Below the pieces are notes generated by a model. It ran no database searches. It was given only the letters and a program-made list of their open reading frames with translations, and had not been told where the DNA came from. From positions 1-64,000 of the forward strand of contig DATFWO010000318.1 in assembly GCA_035259205.1 (NCBI GenBank): 64,000 nucleotides of DNA, read 5' to 3'. Source of the stretch: SG8-41 sp035259205. GTDB lineage: Bacteria > Pseudomonadota > Gammaproteobacteria > Burkholderiales > SG8-41. How positions within the stretch are numbered: position 1 is the stretch's first letter; every line of letters starts with the position of its first letter. Below are positions 43,244-52,026 of the stretch, in pieces. A program made the translations under genes and the position numbers.

Positions 43244-43567
43244 ATGGCCTATTACATGATCCAGACTGCGTTCACCGCAGATGCGTGGGGGACGATGCTG
43301 AAGAACCCGCAGAACCGCGCCGAGCAGGTGCGCCCGATGATCGAGAAGCTGGGGGGCAAGCTGGAAGGCTACTGGAGCTGCTTCGGCGACTACGACACGG
43401 TGCTGATCGTGCAGGCGCCGGACAACGTTGCCGCCGCAGCCCTGTCACTCGCTGCCGCAGGCGGAGGGGCGCTGCGCTCGGCCAAGACGACCCCGTTGAT
43501 GACGATGGACGAGACGGTGCAGGCGTTGAAGCGCGCCGGCAAGGCGGGGTACAAAATCCCCGGCTGA
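43244..43567 (+). CDS. GYD-domain protein
   Basis: 107 residues. The ATG is preceded by AGGAGAGGG. MAYYMIQTAFTADAWGTMLK, EKLGGKLEGYWSCFGDYDTV with the G-x-Y-D core, and VLIVQAPDNVAAAALSLAAA are typical of the GYD family, small dimeric alpha/beta proteins of unknown biochemical role. It is convergent with the acyltransferase gene. Function unknown. Confidence 0.88.
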   Translation: MAYYMIQTAFTADAWGTMLKNPQNRAEQVRPMIEKLGGKLEGYWSCFGDYDTVLIVQAPDNVAAAALSLAAAGGGALRSAKTTPLMTMDETVQALKRAGKAGYKIPG

Positions 43568-43643
43568 ACTCCCTCGGTCCAGCTGCCGCCGCCAGGGGCA
43601 GCGAGAAGCCGCGCACGATGGAACGGGCGAGCGCCGCGCGCGG

Positions 43644-44381
43644 CTATCTTTTCTGCGCAATTTCCTCGGCGACGGTGCGGTAGAGCGAGCGGACCAGGAA
43701 ATTGACGTCCTTTCCCACCCGCCCCGTGTTTATTCTCGAGGGAATGCGTTCGCCGCGGTGTTCGATCGCGCCGCCGATGACTTGAGGCCTGGTTCCGATA
43801 AGTCTGCCGATGCTGCTCACCTCTCTCGGTTCGGTCAGCATGAAAAGCGTTTCTATGCCATTCAACCGTGCGAGCTCGACGACGCCAAAGAAGAGGCCAG
43901 CCGAAATATACGGGAAGCGGGGATTTTTCCAGGTGCCGAAGTTCTTGTCGGCAGTTCCCTGCGGAGTCTGCGCTTCGCCCTTGCGCTTGCGAAACCGGGA
44001 GATGACGGCGAGCCGCGAGATCTCGCCGATGCTCTCGCGCGGGAGCTTGGCCGGATCGACGATGGAGCGATCCAGCGTGGCCGCGCAGCTTTTCTCGAAC
44101 GGCAGCGGTTGGTGACGATCGTCGGCCCGTGTGCGGACGATGCGCGTGCAGCCGATGAAGTCGCCGAGCTGCACGCTGCGTATCAGCACGTGCAACGATT
44201 GAGCGTCGTAGGCGTCGGTCTCGCGCTCGTCCGGCCGCTCCCGTTCAAAGCCCAGGTCCACGCAATAGACCTGGTGGCGCAGCCGATAGACTTCGTCCTT
44301 CAACGTATCCGTGAGCGCCGGGACGATTTCGAAGTATTGCCTGAAGCCCTTACCCAGATTCAATATTTCGGGTAAAAACAC
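43644..44381 (-). CDS. PEP-CTERM/exosortase system-associated N-acyltransferase (FeeM-like)
   Basis: 245 residues from GTG 44381. LKDEVYRLRHQVYCVDLGFE at the N-terminus, IGEISRLAVISRFRKRKGE centrally (a GNAT core with the Arg-Leu-Ala-Val strand) and LFFGVVELARLNGIETLFML match the acyltransferase family associated with exosortase loci and related to N-acyl amino-acid synthases. It probably transfers a long acyl chain to an amino acid or lipid head group. It is 41 bp downstream of a LolA-like gene on the same strand, suggesting a two-gene operon for a lipid-like product. Confidence 0.85.
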   Translation of the reverse strand: MFLPEILNLGKGFRQYFEIVPALTDTLKDEVYRLRHQVYCVDLGFERERPDERETDAYDAQSLHVLIRSVQLGDFIGCTRIVRTRADDRHQPLPFEKSCAATLDRSIVDPAKLPRESIGEISRLAVISRFRKRKGEAQTPQGTADKNFGTWKNPRFPYISAGLFFGVVELARLNGIETLFMLTEPREVSSIGRLIGTRPQVIGGAIEHRGERIPSRINTGRVGKDVNFLVRSLYRTVAEEIAQKR

Positions 44382-44422
44382 GGCGCGATATCCTGCAGCA
44401 TCCCGTCGTCTGCCGCCCGGTG

Positions 44423-45184
44423 CTATTCAAGCCTTTGCAGGTAGTCCTTGGTGAAAACCCGGTCGGGCAGGTCGCGCAGTTTCATCCCCGAGTATTCCAG
44501 CACCGACTCATCGCCCTTGCGCAGCGCATCCTCCATTACCATGCGCGTCGGTCGCGCCTTGCCGAGCATGGTCTGGAAGTTCTCGTAGCGGGCGGTTTTG
44601 AGCAGACGGTTGGACAACGAGTAGAACTCGGCGCGGTGAGGCCAGAAATTGGACTGCTTAACCCAGTAGACGACTTTTTGATAGGTCACGCCGCGGTCGA
44701 CGGCGGTGAGTTCCAGCACGTAATAGGGCTCGCCGTCGATGGTGTCGGTGCGCAGGATCTTGGGATTGTAGTCGCCGCTGAAGTTCGATCGAGCGAGGTC
44801 ACCATTGGCGACCTGGCCGGTGAGGCGCTGCGCCAGCCCGAGCCGCACCGGCTGCGATACGCTGGGCATGAATATCCACAGGTCGCGGCCTTTCATGAGC
44901 ATGATCTGCCCGCGCTCGGCGACGGGCTCGGTGATCTGGACCACCGTATTCTCGTTGCCCTTGGACAGCACGCGATATTTCCGGACTTCGGCCGGCTGGC
45001 CCGGGGAGGTCGTGTTGATGGCGATCTCCACCTGAAAGCCCTCGCGCGGGAAGCGTATCTGGTCCGATTTTTCCAGTATACTTCTGGCGAGATCATCATC
45101 CGCAGCCCGGGCCACGTGGATGCCGGGCCCAGCGAGGCACAACAGCGCAGCGATCAGCGCGCGTCTCAAGAATCGTCTTGTCAT
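44423..45184 (-). CDS. Exported outer-membrane lipoprotein-sorting (LolA-like) protein
   Basis: 253 residues from ATG 45184 (MTRRFLRRALIAALLCLAGP, signal peptide ending at VARA). The body is the LolA-like half-barrel: FPREGFQVEIAINTTSPGQP, NTVVQITEPVAERGQIMLMK, DLWIFMPSVSQPVRLGLAQR, YYVLELTAVDR. Proteins of this type carry hydrophobic molecules across the periplasm. It is divergently transcribed (51 bp apart) from an ABC ATPase, and upstream of the acyltransferase, so it may move the acylated product. The upstream in-frame extension to 45307 lacks a signal peptide. Confidence 0.85.
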   Translation of the reverse strand: MTRRFLRRALIAALLCLAGPGIHVARAADDDLARSILEKSDQIRFPREGFQVEIAINTTSPGQPAEVRKYRVLSKGNENTVVQITEPVAERGQIMLMKGRDLWIFMPSVSQPVRLGLAQRLTGQVANGDLARSNFSGDYNPKILRTDTIDGEPYYVLELTAVDRGVTYQKVVYWVKQSNFWPHRAEFYSLSNRLLKTARYENFQTMLGKARPTRMVMEDALRKGDESVLEYSGMKLRDLPDRVFTKDYLQRLE

Positions 45185-45235
45185 ATCCGCTCTGTGAAAG
45201 GGTGTCTGCACCCGCACATTTGAGGAGGGACTTGC

Positions 45236-46009
45236 ATGAGTGTTGCAAGCGTAGTTCGAATTGAAAACGTATGCAAAGACTACCAGATGGGCGGGCAGCA
45301 AGTCCATGCCCTGAAAAGCATTACGCTCAACATCGAGGATGGAGTTTTTCTCGCCATCGCCGGGCCGTCAGGCAGCGGCAAATCCACGCTGCTCAACCTG
45401 ATGGGCTGCATCGACACGCCTACGACGGGCAAGATCTATATCAACGGGCAGGACGTCACCGGCAAGACGCCCGACCAGCTCGCCGACCTCAGGGCGCGGA
45501 CCATCGGGTTCATTTTCCAGACGTTCAACCTGCTGCCCGTGCTGACCGCGGCGGAGAACGTCGAGTATCCCCTCCTGAGGATGAAGGAACTGAGCGCCGC
45601 GGAGCGCCGCGACCGGGTCGCAAAATATCTCGGCATCGTCGGCCTCGAGAAGTATCGCGACCGTCGTCCCAACCAGCTGAGCGGCGGCCAGCGGCAGCGG
45701 GTAGCGATTGCGCGCGCCCTGGCGACGCACCCCAAGATCGTGCTGGCGGACGAGCCGACCGCGAACCTGGATCACAAGACCGGCTCAGGGATCCTGCAGC
45801 TGATGAAGGAGAGCAACCGCTACTACAAGACCACCTTCATTTTTTCCACCCACGATCGGCGCGTGATGGACATGGCGGACCGGCTGATCATGGTCGAGGA
45901 CGGCGAGATTCGCATGTTCGGCATCAAGGGGGCGAACAAATGGTTGATGGTGAACGAGCGTATGGGCACTATGGAGGACGCTCCGATCGTGGAAGACAAC
46001 CTCATTTAG
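45236..46009 (+). CDS. ABC transporter ATPase subunit (MacB/LolD type)
   Basis: 257 residues. The strong ribosome site GAGGAGGGA precedes ATG 45236. Walker A is IAGPSGSGKSTLLNLMGC, the signature is NQLSGGQRQRVAIARALATH, Walker B is IVLADEPTANLD and the H-loop is FIFSTHD. This is the MacB/LolD family that works with FtsX-type permeases. No permease is adjacent; the nearest are at 55846-58300, about 10 kb away, so they may be its partners. It is divergent from the LolA-like gene. Confidence 0.92.
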   Translation: MSVASVVRIENVCKDYQMGGQQVHALKSITLNIEDGVFLAIAGPSGSGKSTLLNLMGCIDTPTTGKIYINGQDVTGKTPDQLADLRARTIGFIFQTFNLLPVLTAAENVEYPLLRMKELSAAERRDRVAKYLGIVGLEKYRDRRPNQLSGGQRQRVAIARALATHPKIVLADEPTANLDHKTGSGILQLMKESNRYYKTTFIFSTHDRRVMDMADRLIMVEDGEIRMFGIKGANKWLMVNERMGTMEDAPIVEDNLI

Positions 46010-46490
46010 CTTCTTGGCATCTTGATGTCGGACAACCCTTAACACAACGGGTCATTCGATTAAGCGATCGAAGGACGCTGCCCTTTAAGGCCGGGAAGCG
46101 CAACATCCACGAACACCCGTACATTCGGCGCTAGAAGTCGCGCCGTGCGGGTAGACAATCTGAACGGGTAGCGGTGGCGGCTCGAACGCACCGAAGACTC
46201 GCCGTAGTTTTTGCTTCGCTACCAGCAATTCAACTTGGAAGTAGGGGAACTGCGCGCAGCCAGGCCGGTGCGTTGCCGCGTCGGTCGCGACCTCAAAACT
46301 GGTTGGTGCGCAGAACCGGCTGAATCGGAACGCGTGCAGGCGACTACACGTCGGCGATCCGCCTCGTCCCGAGAGACCTCGTGCTCGCCTTCATCGTGGG
46401 GCTGCTCGACGGCGCTGTTCCCGGCGCGACGCGCATCCCGCTGGTCTACGTACTGCCGCAGAAACGTCTGATTCCAGGAAACGCGGGGGT
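46010..46490. other. 481-bp intergenic region, no feature recognised
   Basis: No promoter of the -24/-12 type, no 18-bp element and no convincing gene. Short open frames on both strands lack ribosome sites and domains. It may be a degraded gene or control DNA for the converging ATPase and amidotransferase genes. Confidence 0.3.
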
Positions 46491-47675
46491 TCAGGCTTCG
46501 AGGCCGACCTCCTTGTAGCTCAGGCCGAGCTTGCCCAGTGTCTTGGAGATCGCGCGCTGCAGGAGCACCTTGTAGCGCGACGCGAATTCCGCCACTTCGA
46601 AGGCGTTGCGCCAATAAACCGGATCGTTCTCCCGAAAGCGGATCATTTCGGCGAATTCCGGCTCGAAGCTGCAATAGCCGATGGTCTTGAAGTCGATCGC
46701 GGTCATGATCGAGAGCACCTGATTGTTGGTCAGGATGGGCGAGGAATCGATCTCGGGCATCAGTTGCGCGCTCTCGAGCTCGCCCAGTATGGCGGCCTTG
46801 TCCGGGCGCCAGGCGACGAAGGGTATTACATACTGCGGGACGCGATCGGGGTCCTTGCCCGTGCCGTCCCAGAACAGACCCTGGTCTTCCTTGGAGAAGA
46901 TGTCGGCGATCTTGAAGCCCGAGCGCCGCTCCATGCGGTCGGTCAGCGTGCGCGAGCACATGTCCTCGAACGGCATGACGTAATAGGAATGGAACTGCAT
47001 GATCAATTCCTGCGCGAAATCGACGCCCGCCAGCACCAGCGGAATGTCCATGTCGTAGGCGTAGTAGAAGCCCAGCATCTGGTTGAGCGTGCCGTCGAGG
47101 CGGTCGACCGTCTGATAGCTGCCCTTCATCTCGACGTTCTGCAGGGTGTAGCGGTAGAGTGTCTTGTAAACGGAGGAGCGCGGCTTGTAGACGATGTGGT
47201 CGAGGTCCAGCTTGGCCGCGACTTCCTTGCAGCGCTGCAGCGAGAGGATGGAGTAGAAGCCGTTGTCCCAGGTCATGAGCAGCAGGCGCAGGCCGGGATA
47301 TTCCTTGCCCAGGCGTGAGAGCATATAGCAGCTGTCCTTGCCGCCGCTGAACAGGACGATGGCGTCGTAGCGGCCGCGCCCCTTGCCCTGGTGGCTTTTC
47401 AGCAGTTGATCGAGCTCCTTGCGCTGGTGCTCGACGTACTTCTTCTGCCAGAGCGTCTCGTCGTCGTTCGCCTTCAGCTTGTTGTGCTCGTGGCACAGGT
47501 TGCAGACGCCATCGGTCAGCGTGACGTAGGGCACGCGCGAGGAAATCACGCACTGATTGCAGCGCTGCGCGACCGAGCCCTTGAACAGGCCGCGGACAAA
47601 GGGCCAGACATTCCGCGAAACGAAGTCAAACCGCCGCAAGTCATCGAGAATTTCTTGGTCGATATCACGCGCCAT
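46491..47675 (-). CDS. N-acetyl sugar amidotransferase-like PP-loop protein
   Basis: 394 residues with ribosome site GGAGGAG. A zinc-ribbon-like pair (RCNQCVISSRVP, VCNLCHEHNK) is followed by the PP-loop AIVLFSGGKDSCYMLSRL (ATP pyrophosphatase) and the DYA/Q-type segment GFYYAYDMDIPLVLAGVDFA. The layout resembles the N-acetyl-sugar amidotransferase family (WbpG/PseA-like), which converts acetamido sugars with ATP and ammonia. It probably modifies an amino-sugar of the polysaccharide, consistent with the UDP-GalNAc genes at 19982-22341. Confidence 0.82.
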   Translation of the reverse strand: MARDIDQEILDDLRRFDFVSRNVWPFVRGLFKGSVAQRCNQCVISSRVPYVTLTDGVCNLCHEHNKLKANDDETLWQKKYVEHQRKELDQLLKSHQGKGRGRYDAIVLFSGGKDSCYMLSRLGKEYPGLRLLLMTWDNGFYSILSLQRCKEVAAKLDLDHIVYKPRSSVYKTLYRYTLQNVEMKGSYQTVDRLDGTLNQMLGFYYAYDMDIPLVLAGVDFAQELIMQFHSYYVMPFEDMCSRTLTDRMERRSGFKIADIFSKEDQGLFWDGTGKDPDRVPQYVIPFVAWRPDKAAILGELESAQLMPEIDSSPILTNNQVLSIMTAIDFKTIGYCSFEPEFAEMIRFRENDPVYWRNAFEVAEFASRYKVLLQRAISKTLGKLGLSYKEVGLEA

Positions 47676-47715
47676 GGGCTCCTCCCGGGAAACGCATTGT
47701 GAGATGTGGACGAAC

Positions 47716-47982
47716 TCAGCCGGCCTTACCGCCGCGGGACGGCACCTTCACCAGCGGATGCACGCGGATATGGTTCTGGCGGAACTTCTGGCCGTCCAGC
47801 GCGTCCACCGCCCCCTTCGGGTCCGGGGTGTCCAGCTCGACATGGGCGTAAGGCTCACGGGTCGGGTTGACCCAGTCGGCATGCAAATCCACGGACAAGA
47901 CCTTGCCATAAGGCTCAAAAAGCTTGCGGATGAAAGCCTCGTCGGCCTGGAACGGAAGGCTGCTGATGAAAATGGTCGCCAT
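47716..47982 (-). CDS. Small RNA-recognition-motif (RRM) RNA-binding protein
   Basis: 88 residues from ATG 47982, preceded by GAGGAGAG. It has the two RNP blocks of an RRM: TIFISSLPFQADE (RNP2-like) and PYAHVELDTPDPKGAVDALD (RNP1-like region). A single RRM in bacteria usually binds RNA for post-transcriptional control. It lies close to the amidotransferase on the same strand but with its own ribosome site. The target is unknown. Confidence 0.85.
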   Translation of the reverse strand: MATIFISSLPFQADEAFIRKLFEPYGKVLSVDLHADWVNPTREPYAHVELDTPDPKGAVDALDGQKFRQNHIRVHPLVKVPSRGGKAG

Positions 47983-48517
47983 ATCCAACTCTCCTCGCAC
48001 TGCGCCGAGTTCGCCTCTTCCCGGCGACTTGCTCCAGTCTGTTCCAGAATGACGGCAAGATCAACCGGCCCGCAATTTCGCGGCAGCGAATTCCCCTCGG
48101 GAATATATTGCAAGGCCCAGTGCAAAGCAAGCGCTCTTCCGCGGCTGCGTTATCCGGTATCGGCAGCTGCGCGTGCTCGCTTACCCGCTGCCCAACGCTC
48201 CCCCGCGCACTGCGTGCGCAAGGGCGGGCGAAACGAGGTAGCTTCCCGCGCACCATACGAGTGTCGGTTCGGGAAATTATGACCACATCTTATCCGACAA
48301 TTCTGACTGGTGCGGCTCAAACTCTGGTACGCTTTTACCTGTGATCTCCCGCGTCTATTGGCGAAAACTCGGGGATTCACAATGACCGTCGTACAGGTCA
48401 AACCCTGGCGAATCCCCCGGCGGAGCCGGGGCTTGCCTTTGCGAGTTAGCGCGATTCGCCCACAATCCGGAAAGCTCGAACCGATCTTCCTGCGAGGTCA
48501 CTCGGACAGCCGGCCCC
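47983..48517. other. 535-bp intergenic region with an inverted TGTCGG/CCGACA pair
   Basis: Mostly without feature. It contains TGTCGG at 48262-48267 and CCGACA at 48294-48299 in inverted orientation, but neither is followed by the TTTTACAA half of the shared 18-mer, and no -24/-12 pair was found nearby. Confidence 0.3.
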
Positions 48518-50194
48518 ATGCCTGAAGAAAACGCCACGCCCATCATCAGTGCGTTCGATCCCCGCAGCAATCTGAGCGCTGCGCTCGTCGCGTGGCGAGC
48601 GATCCTCGGCGACCCCAACGTGCTCGTCGACGATGCGGCGCGCGATCGCTACGCCCGCAGCACCTCGTCGTCCAGCCGACGCCCGGCGGCAATCCTGAAG
48701 CCGGCCTCGCGCGACGAGGTCGTGGAACTCGTCAAAGTGGCGCGCCGCTGCCGGACGCCGCTCTATCCGATCAGCACTGGCCAAAACTGGGGCTACGGCG
48801 ACGCCTGCGCGGTTTTCGATGGCCAGGTGATCGTCGATCTTGGCCGCATGAACCGGATCCACCATGTCGACACCGAGCTGGGCTACGCCGTCATCGAGCC
48901 CGGCGTCACGCAGCGCCAGCTGTCCCGGTACCTCGCTCACCAGAACGTAGCGTTCTGGGTCGATTGCACGGGCGCAGGACCGAATACCAGCTTGATCGGG
49001 AACATCGTCGAGCGCGGTATGGGGCACAGCCCCTACGGTAACCGATTCCAGACGATTTCGGGGATGGAGGTCGTGCTCGGAACCGGAGATGTGCTGCGCA
49101 CAGGATTCGGCCAATTCCCGGGCGCAAAGACCACCCACCTCTATCCGTACGGCATAGGCCCGTACCTCGACGGGATTTTCACCCAATCGAATTTCGGGAT
49201 CGTCACCGAGCTTGGGCTGTGGCTGCTGCCGGTACCGGAGTCGTTCTGTCCGTACATTGTGCTGTTCAACGAGGACCAGGACTTGCTCGGCGCCCTCGCG
49301 CCGCTGCGGGAGCTGCGGCTCCACCGGATACTGCAAAGCGTGCCCCACATCGGAAATGACCTTCGGGCGCTGGCCGCGGACGCGCCGTTTCCGCGCGACC
49401 GGCTGCCAGGACGCACCCGACTGACACCGGAGATCAGGGCGGCCCTGCGGAAGCGCGCGGGCATCGGTGCATGGTCGATGTCAGGCGCGTTCTACGGCAC
49501 GTCACGCCAGGTTGCACTGCACAAGAGGCTTTTGAGGCGCGCGTTAGGCGGGGTCAACGCAAAGGTGATGTTCCTTCCACGGCACATTCTCGCGGCCGGA
49601 CGGCTCTTTGTGCGGCTCTTCGGCCACTTGGCGTCGTTCCGGGGGTTGGAGAAGAAGATCCGCTTGGGCTCGGCACTCGCCGGCATGCATAGCGGCACGC
49701 CGACGGGGGCGTTCCTTCGTGGATGCTATTGGCGCCACCAAACAGGAGGACCGGCCGATTTTTCCGACGATACCGATCTCGCGGGCGAGCGCATCGGGAT
49801 CATGTGGATGGCCCCGATCATCCCCTTCCGGCAGGACGATCTCGCGCTGCTCAACCGGGAGATGGACACACTTTTTTCGCGCTTCGACTTCGATTGCCAC
49901 GTTACCCTCAACATGATCAACGACCGCGCCCTGGCGGCCGTGTACACGATCGAATACGATGCGGAAGACGACGCGGAAACTCGGAGGGGTATCGCGTGTT
50001 ACGAGGCCGGCGTTCGCAGGCTGTTCGAGCTCGGCTACCCGTTATATCGATCCTCCGTGAGGGGGATGGCGCTCCTGCCATCGCAAGGCGATGGCAGCGT
50101 TGGCGATGCGGTCGGCCGGTTGAAAGGGGCGCTCGATCCGGACGGGGTCATTGCCCCCGGGCGCTACGATTGGCAGGACCAAGACACGAGGTGA
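48518..50194 (+). CDS. FAD-linked oxidase of the VAO/4-cresol-dehydrogenase-like family
   Basis: 558 residues. The FAD-binding half has DDAARDRYARSTSSSSRRPA, YPISTGQNWGYGDACAVFDG and GYAVIEPGVTQRQLSRYL, the vanillyl-alcohol-oxidase pattern. The C-terminal half has RIGIMWMAPIIPFRQDDLAL and ACYEAGVRRLFELGYPLYRS and ends with RYDWQDQDTR. Candidate substrates are phenolic or sugar-related alcohols; the exact one is unknown. It stands alone between the RRM gene and the canonical PEP-CTERM gene, so a link to the exopolysaccharide is only positional. Confidence 0.85.
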   Translation: MPEENATPIISAFDPRSNLSAALVAWRAILGDPNVLVDDAARDRYARSTSSSSRRPAAILKPASRDEVVELVKVARRCRTPLYPISTGQNWGYGDACAVFDGQVIVDLGRMNRIHHVDTELGYAVIEPGVTQRQLSRYLAHQNVAFWVDCTGAGPNTSLIGNIVERGMGHSPYGNRFQTISGMEVVLGTGDVLRTGFGQFPGAKTTHLYPYGIGPYLDGIFTQSNFGIVTELGLWLLPVPESFCPYIVLFNEDQDLLGALAPLRELRLHRILQSVPHIGNDLRALAADAPFPRDRLPGRTRLTPEIRAALRKRAGIGAWSMSGAFYGTSRQVALHKRLLRRALGGVNAKVMFLPRHILAAGRLFVRLFGHLASFRGLEKKIRLGSALAGMHSGTPTGAFLRGCYWRHQTGGPADFSDDTDLAGERIGIMWMAPIIPFRQDDLALLNREMDTLFSRFDFDCHVTLNMINDRALAAVYTIEYDAEDDAETRRGIACYEAGVRRLFELGYPLYRSSVRGMALLPSQGDGSVGDAVGRLKGALDPDGVIAPGRYDWQDQDTR

Positions 50195-50330
50195 TTTGCG
50201 GCTGAGGCGAGGCGCGAGCTCCGGATCGCTCTGGACGCGCCTATCCTCGTTCGATTGATGCCTTTCCGGTAAGGTGTGCTGTCGGGCTTGCACCATCCGG
50301 CAGGCGCGCCTTGGCGGCAGGATGAAACCA

Positions 50331-50360
50331 AAAAAAACGGCAGCCCTGCGGCTGCCGTTT
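50331..50360 (-). terminator. Rho-independent terminator of the canonical PEP-CTERM gene
   Basis: A perfect 11-bp stem (AAACGGCAGCC with GGCTGCCGTTT) with a four-base loop. Read on the minus strand it ends in a run of seven or more T residues, just after the minus-strand stop codon at 50378. Confidence 0.9.
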
Positions 50361-50377
50361 CAGAACGCGCGCTGTTG

Positions 50378-51364
50378 CTATACAGAAGACTTGCTGCGGC
50401 GTGCCGCCACCCCGAATCCGGCCAGGGCCAGACCGAGAAGGGCGAGCGTGCCCGGCTCGGGAGCCGTCAGGACTTGGAACTGGAAGTCGCCGCGGGCAAA
50501 CGGGTCGACGCCGTCTACGTATGTAGCGCCCGTCGTTGAAAGCCCCTTACCACCTTGTACGGTGCCTGACCCCTTGAAGTCGACGGGAAACAGGGGATTG
50601 CCAAAGAAGGGGCAGCCTGCAGGAGGCAAGTTGGTGTCGCAAATCTGCGGGTCCACATCCGGCCCGGTGCCGCCCGCCCCTTGCTGGAACGCGAAGTCGG
50701 GCGTGCCAACAATGCCGGTGACTTGCTTCACGAGCGAGGGGTTGTCGCTTGCAGTAATTGTCAGGTGCTCGTTGCCGGCCGGCGCCCCGCTAGCCCCCGT
50801 GAACACAACGTTCCAAAATAACGTCCCGTTCGAAGCGCCCGTCAGGCAACTAGACAAGCTGACTTGGGCACCGGCGAGCGCGGTGTTGCAGTCACCGGCA
50901 GCGAGATCCATATCCGCGATCGGGCCGTCCCAAGTACGGGCGATGGTGCCGGCCGGCGCCCCGGCGGTAGCCGCCGCTGGTATTACTAGTCCGGGCGCGA
51001 AGGGTACCGTATTAGAAAGGAATCCCGTGGGATTCGCGCCAAAAACAAAGAGGAATTGCCCGGGTCCAGCAGGGATCTTGGTAAGTACAAACTGATCTAT
51101 GATACCGGTGAACTCGGGCGGAGTGATGGTAACCGAGCTGCCGGGCCCCGTGGCGGGGTGAGTTGACTGAACCGTGATGATCGCGACGATGCTGTCGCCC
51201 TTGTCGATCAAGCCATTCCCGTTCCGGTCGATAAAAAAGTCGAGCAGGTCGTCCTCGAACGCCGTGCCCGCCGGTCCGAAGAACGTGGGTGCAGCCGTCG
51301 CCGTCCCCCCCAGCCCCATGCCCAGTGCAAGCGCGACGCTTGCGGAAAGTGTTTTCAGTTTCAT
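50378..51364 (-). CDS. Exported protein with a canonical PEP-CTERM sorting signal
   Basis: 328 residues. A signal peptide (LSASVALALGMGLGGTATAA) leads into a body that is rich in Gly/Ala/Pro with FIDRNGNGLIDKGD and few charges elsewhere. The tail is APEPGTLALLGLALAGFGVA followed by ARRSKSSV, the textbook tripartite PEP-CTERM signal (PEP motif, membrane helix, basic end). The gene has two PrsR-type elements and the best sigma-54 promoter in the window. It is probably processed by an exosortase encoded elsewhere. Confidence 0.93.
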   Translation of the reverse strand: MKLKTLSASVALALGMGLGGTATAAPTFFGPAGTAFEDDLLDFFIDRNGNGLIDKGDSIVAIITVQSTHPATGPGSSVTITPPEFTGIIDQFVLTKIPAGPGQFLFVFGANPTGFLSNTVPFAPGLVIPAAATAGAPAGTIARTWDGPIADMDLAAGDCNTALAGAQVSLSSCLTGASNGTLFWNVVFTGASGAPAGNEHLTITASDNPSLVKQVTGIVGTPDFAFQQGAGGTGPDVDPQICDTNLPPAGCPFFGNPLFPVDFKGSGTVQGGKGLSTTGATYVDGVDPFARGDFQFQVLTAPEPGTLALLGLALAGFGVAARRSKSSV

Positions 51365-51426
51365 AGTTTGTCCCTTCGATGCCGGTTAATGTGTTGCGCC
51401 AAAAGCTTTTACCACACCCCTCGTAA

Positions 51427-51443
51427 AGCAACGGCCGTGCCAT
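51427..51443 (-). promoter_or_regulatory. Sigma-54 promoter of the canonical PEP-CTERM gene
   Basis: Minus-strand ATGGCACGGCCGTTGCT: a full TGGCACG -24 block and TTGCT -12 block with correct 12-bp spacing. This is the best match to the consensus in the window. The predicted start near 51416 gives a ~50-nt leader to ATG 51364. Confidence 0.92.
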
Positions 51444-51515
51444 AATTTATAACTACTTGATACTTAGAATAAATATAAATACCCGCCCCAGACCACTGGC
51501 TTATCCGAAGCCGAT

Positions 51516-51533
51516 TGATAAAATTTTCCGACA
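51516..51533 (-). promoter_or_regulatory. PrsR-type upstream element, site 7
   Basis: Minus-strand TGTCGGAAAATTTTATCA, 75 bp before the GG of the promoter at 51427-51443. The last block is TTTTATCA rather than TTTTACAA. Confidence 0.7.
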
Positions 51534-51628
51534 AAAAACAGGCGCAATTTACGCAGATGAGACCGGCTCTGGACGGCGTATTCGACAGCTTTCTTCATTT
51601 AATCCTTTAGTTACAGCTTGAAACCCGG

Positions 51629-51646
51629 TTGTAAAATTTACCGACA
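51629..51646 (-). promoter_or_regulatory. PrsR-type upstream element, site 8
   Basis: Minus-strand TGTCGGTAAATTTTACAA, 113 bp upstream of site 7, making a tandem pair like sites 4 and 5. Confidence 0.8.
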
Positions 51647-52026
51647 AAACGCAGCGGCCGTGCGGGAAGCGAAGTAAGACATTGTTTTAAATAGATACCC
51701 AAACTACAGCGGAAAGCACCCGCCACTGGTCCAACCATCCGTTCACGGAATCGGACGCCTGCCCCGGTCATCGCTTCCAGAACGCTCGTCTGAACAACCC
51801 GTGAAAACGACAGGCCTTGCGGCACGTCCCCTCGTTCCTCGCATTATGGGCGCCCGGTGTGGCCCTAGCAAACGGCGGCGCACTACCCCATCGGGACGGC
51901 CGTAGATCGCCGCCTGCAGCGGCAGCGAGGCATGGTCTTCGCACCGCAACGGCTACAGGCCACGCACCTGCGGGCCGCGTGCAGAGGGTGCGTGGGGGCT
52001 CTTATGTCGCGCCGCCAGCTCGCGGG
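51647..52026. other. Intergenic remainder upstream of the PEP-CTERM control region
   Basis: About 380 bp between site 8 and the end of the TPR/glycosyltransferase/FkbM gene. No gene with a ribosome site, no further 18-bp element and no -24/-12 pair was seen. Confidence 0.3.

Noticed and set aside
51384..51405. Minus-strand TTGGCGCAACACATTAA as a second promoter of the PEP-CTERM gene
   Set aside because: The -12 block reads ATTAA rather than TTGCT; the element at 51427-51443 is far better.
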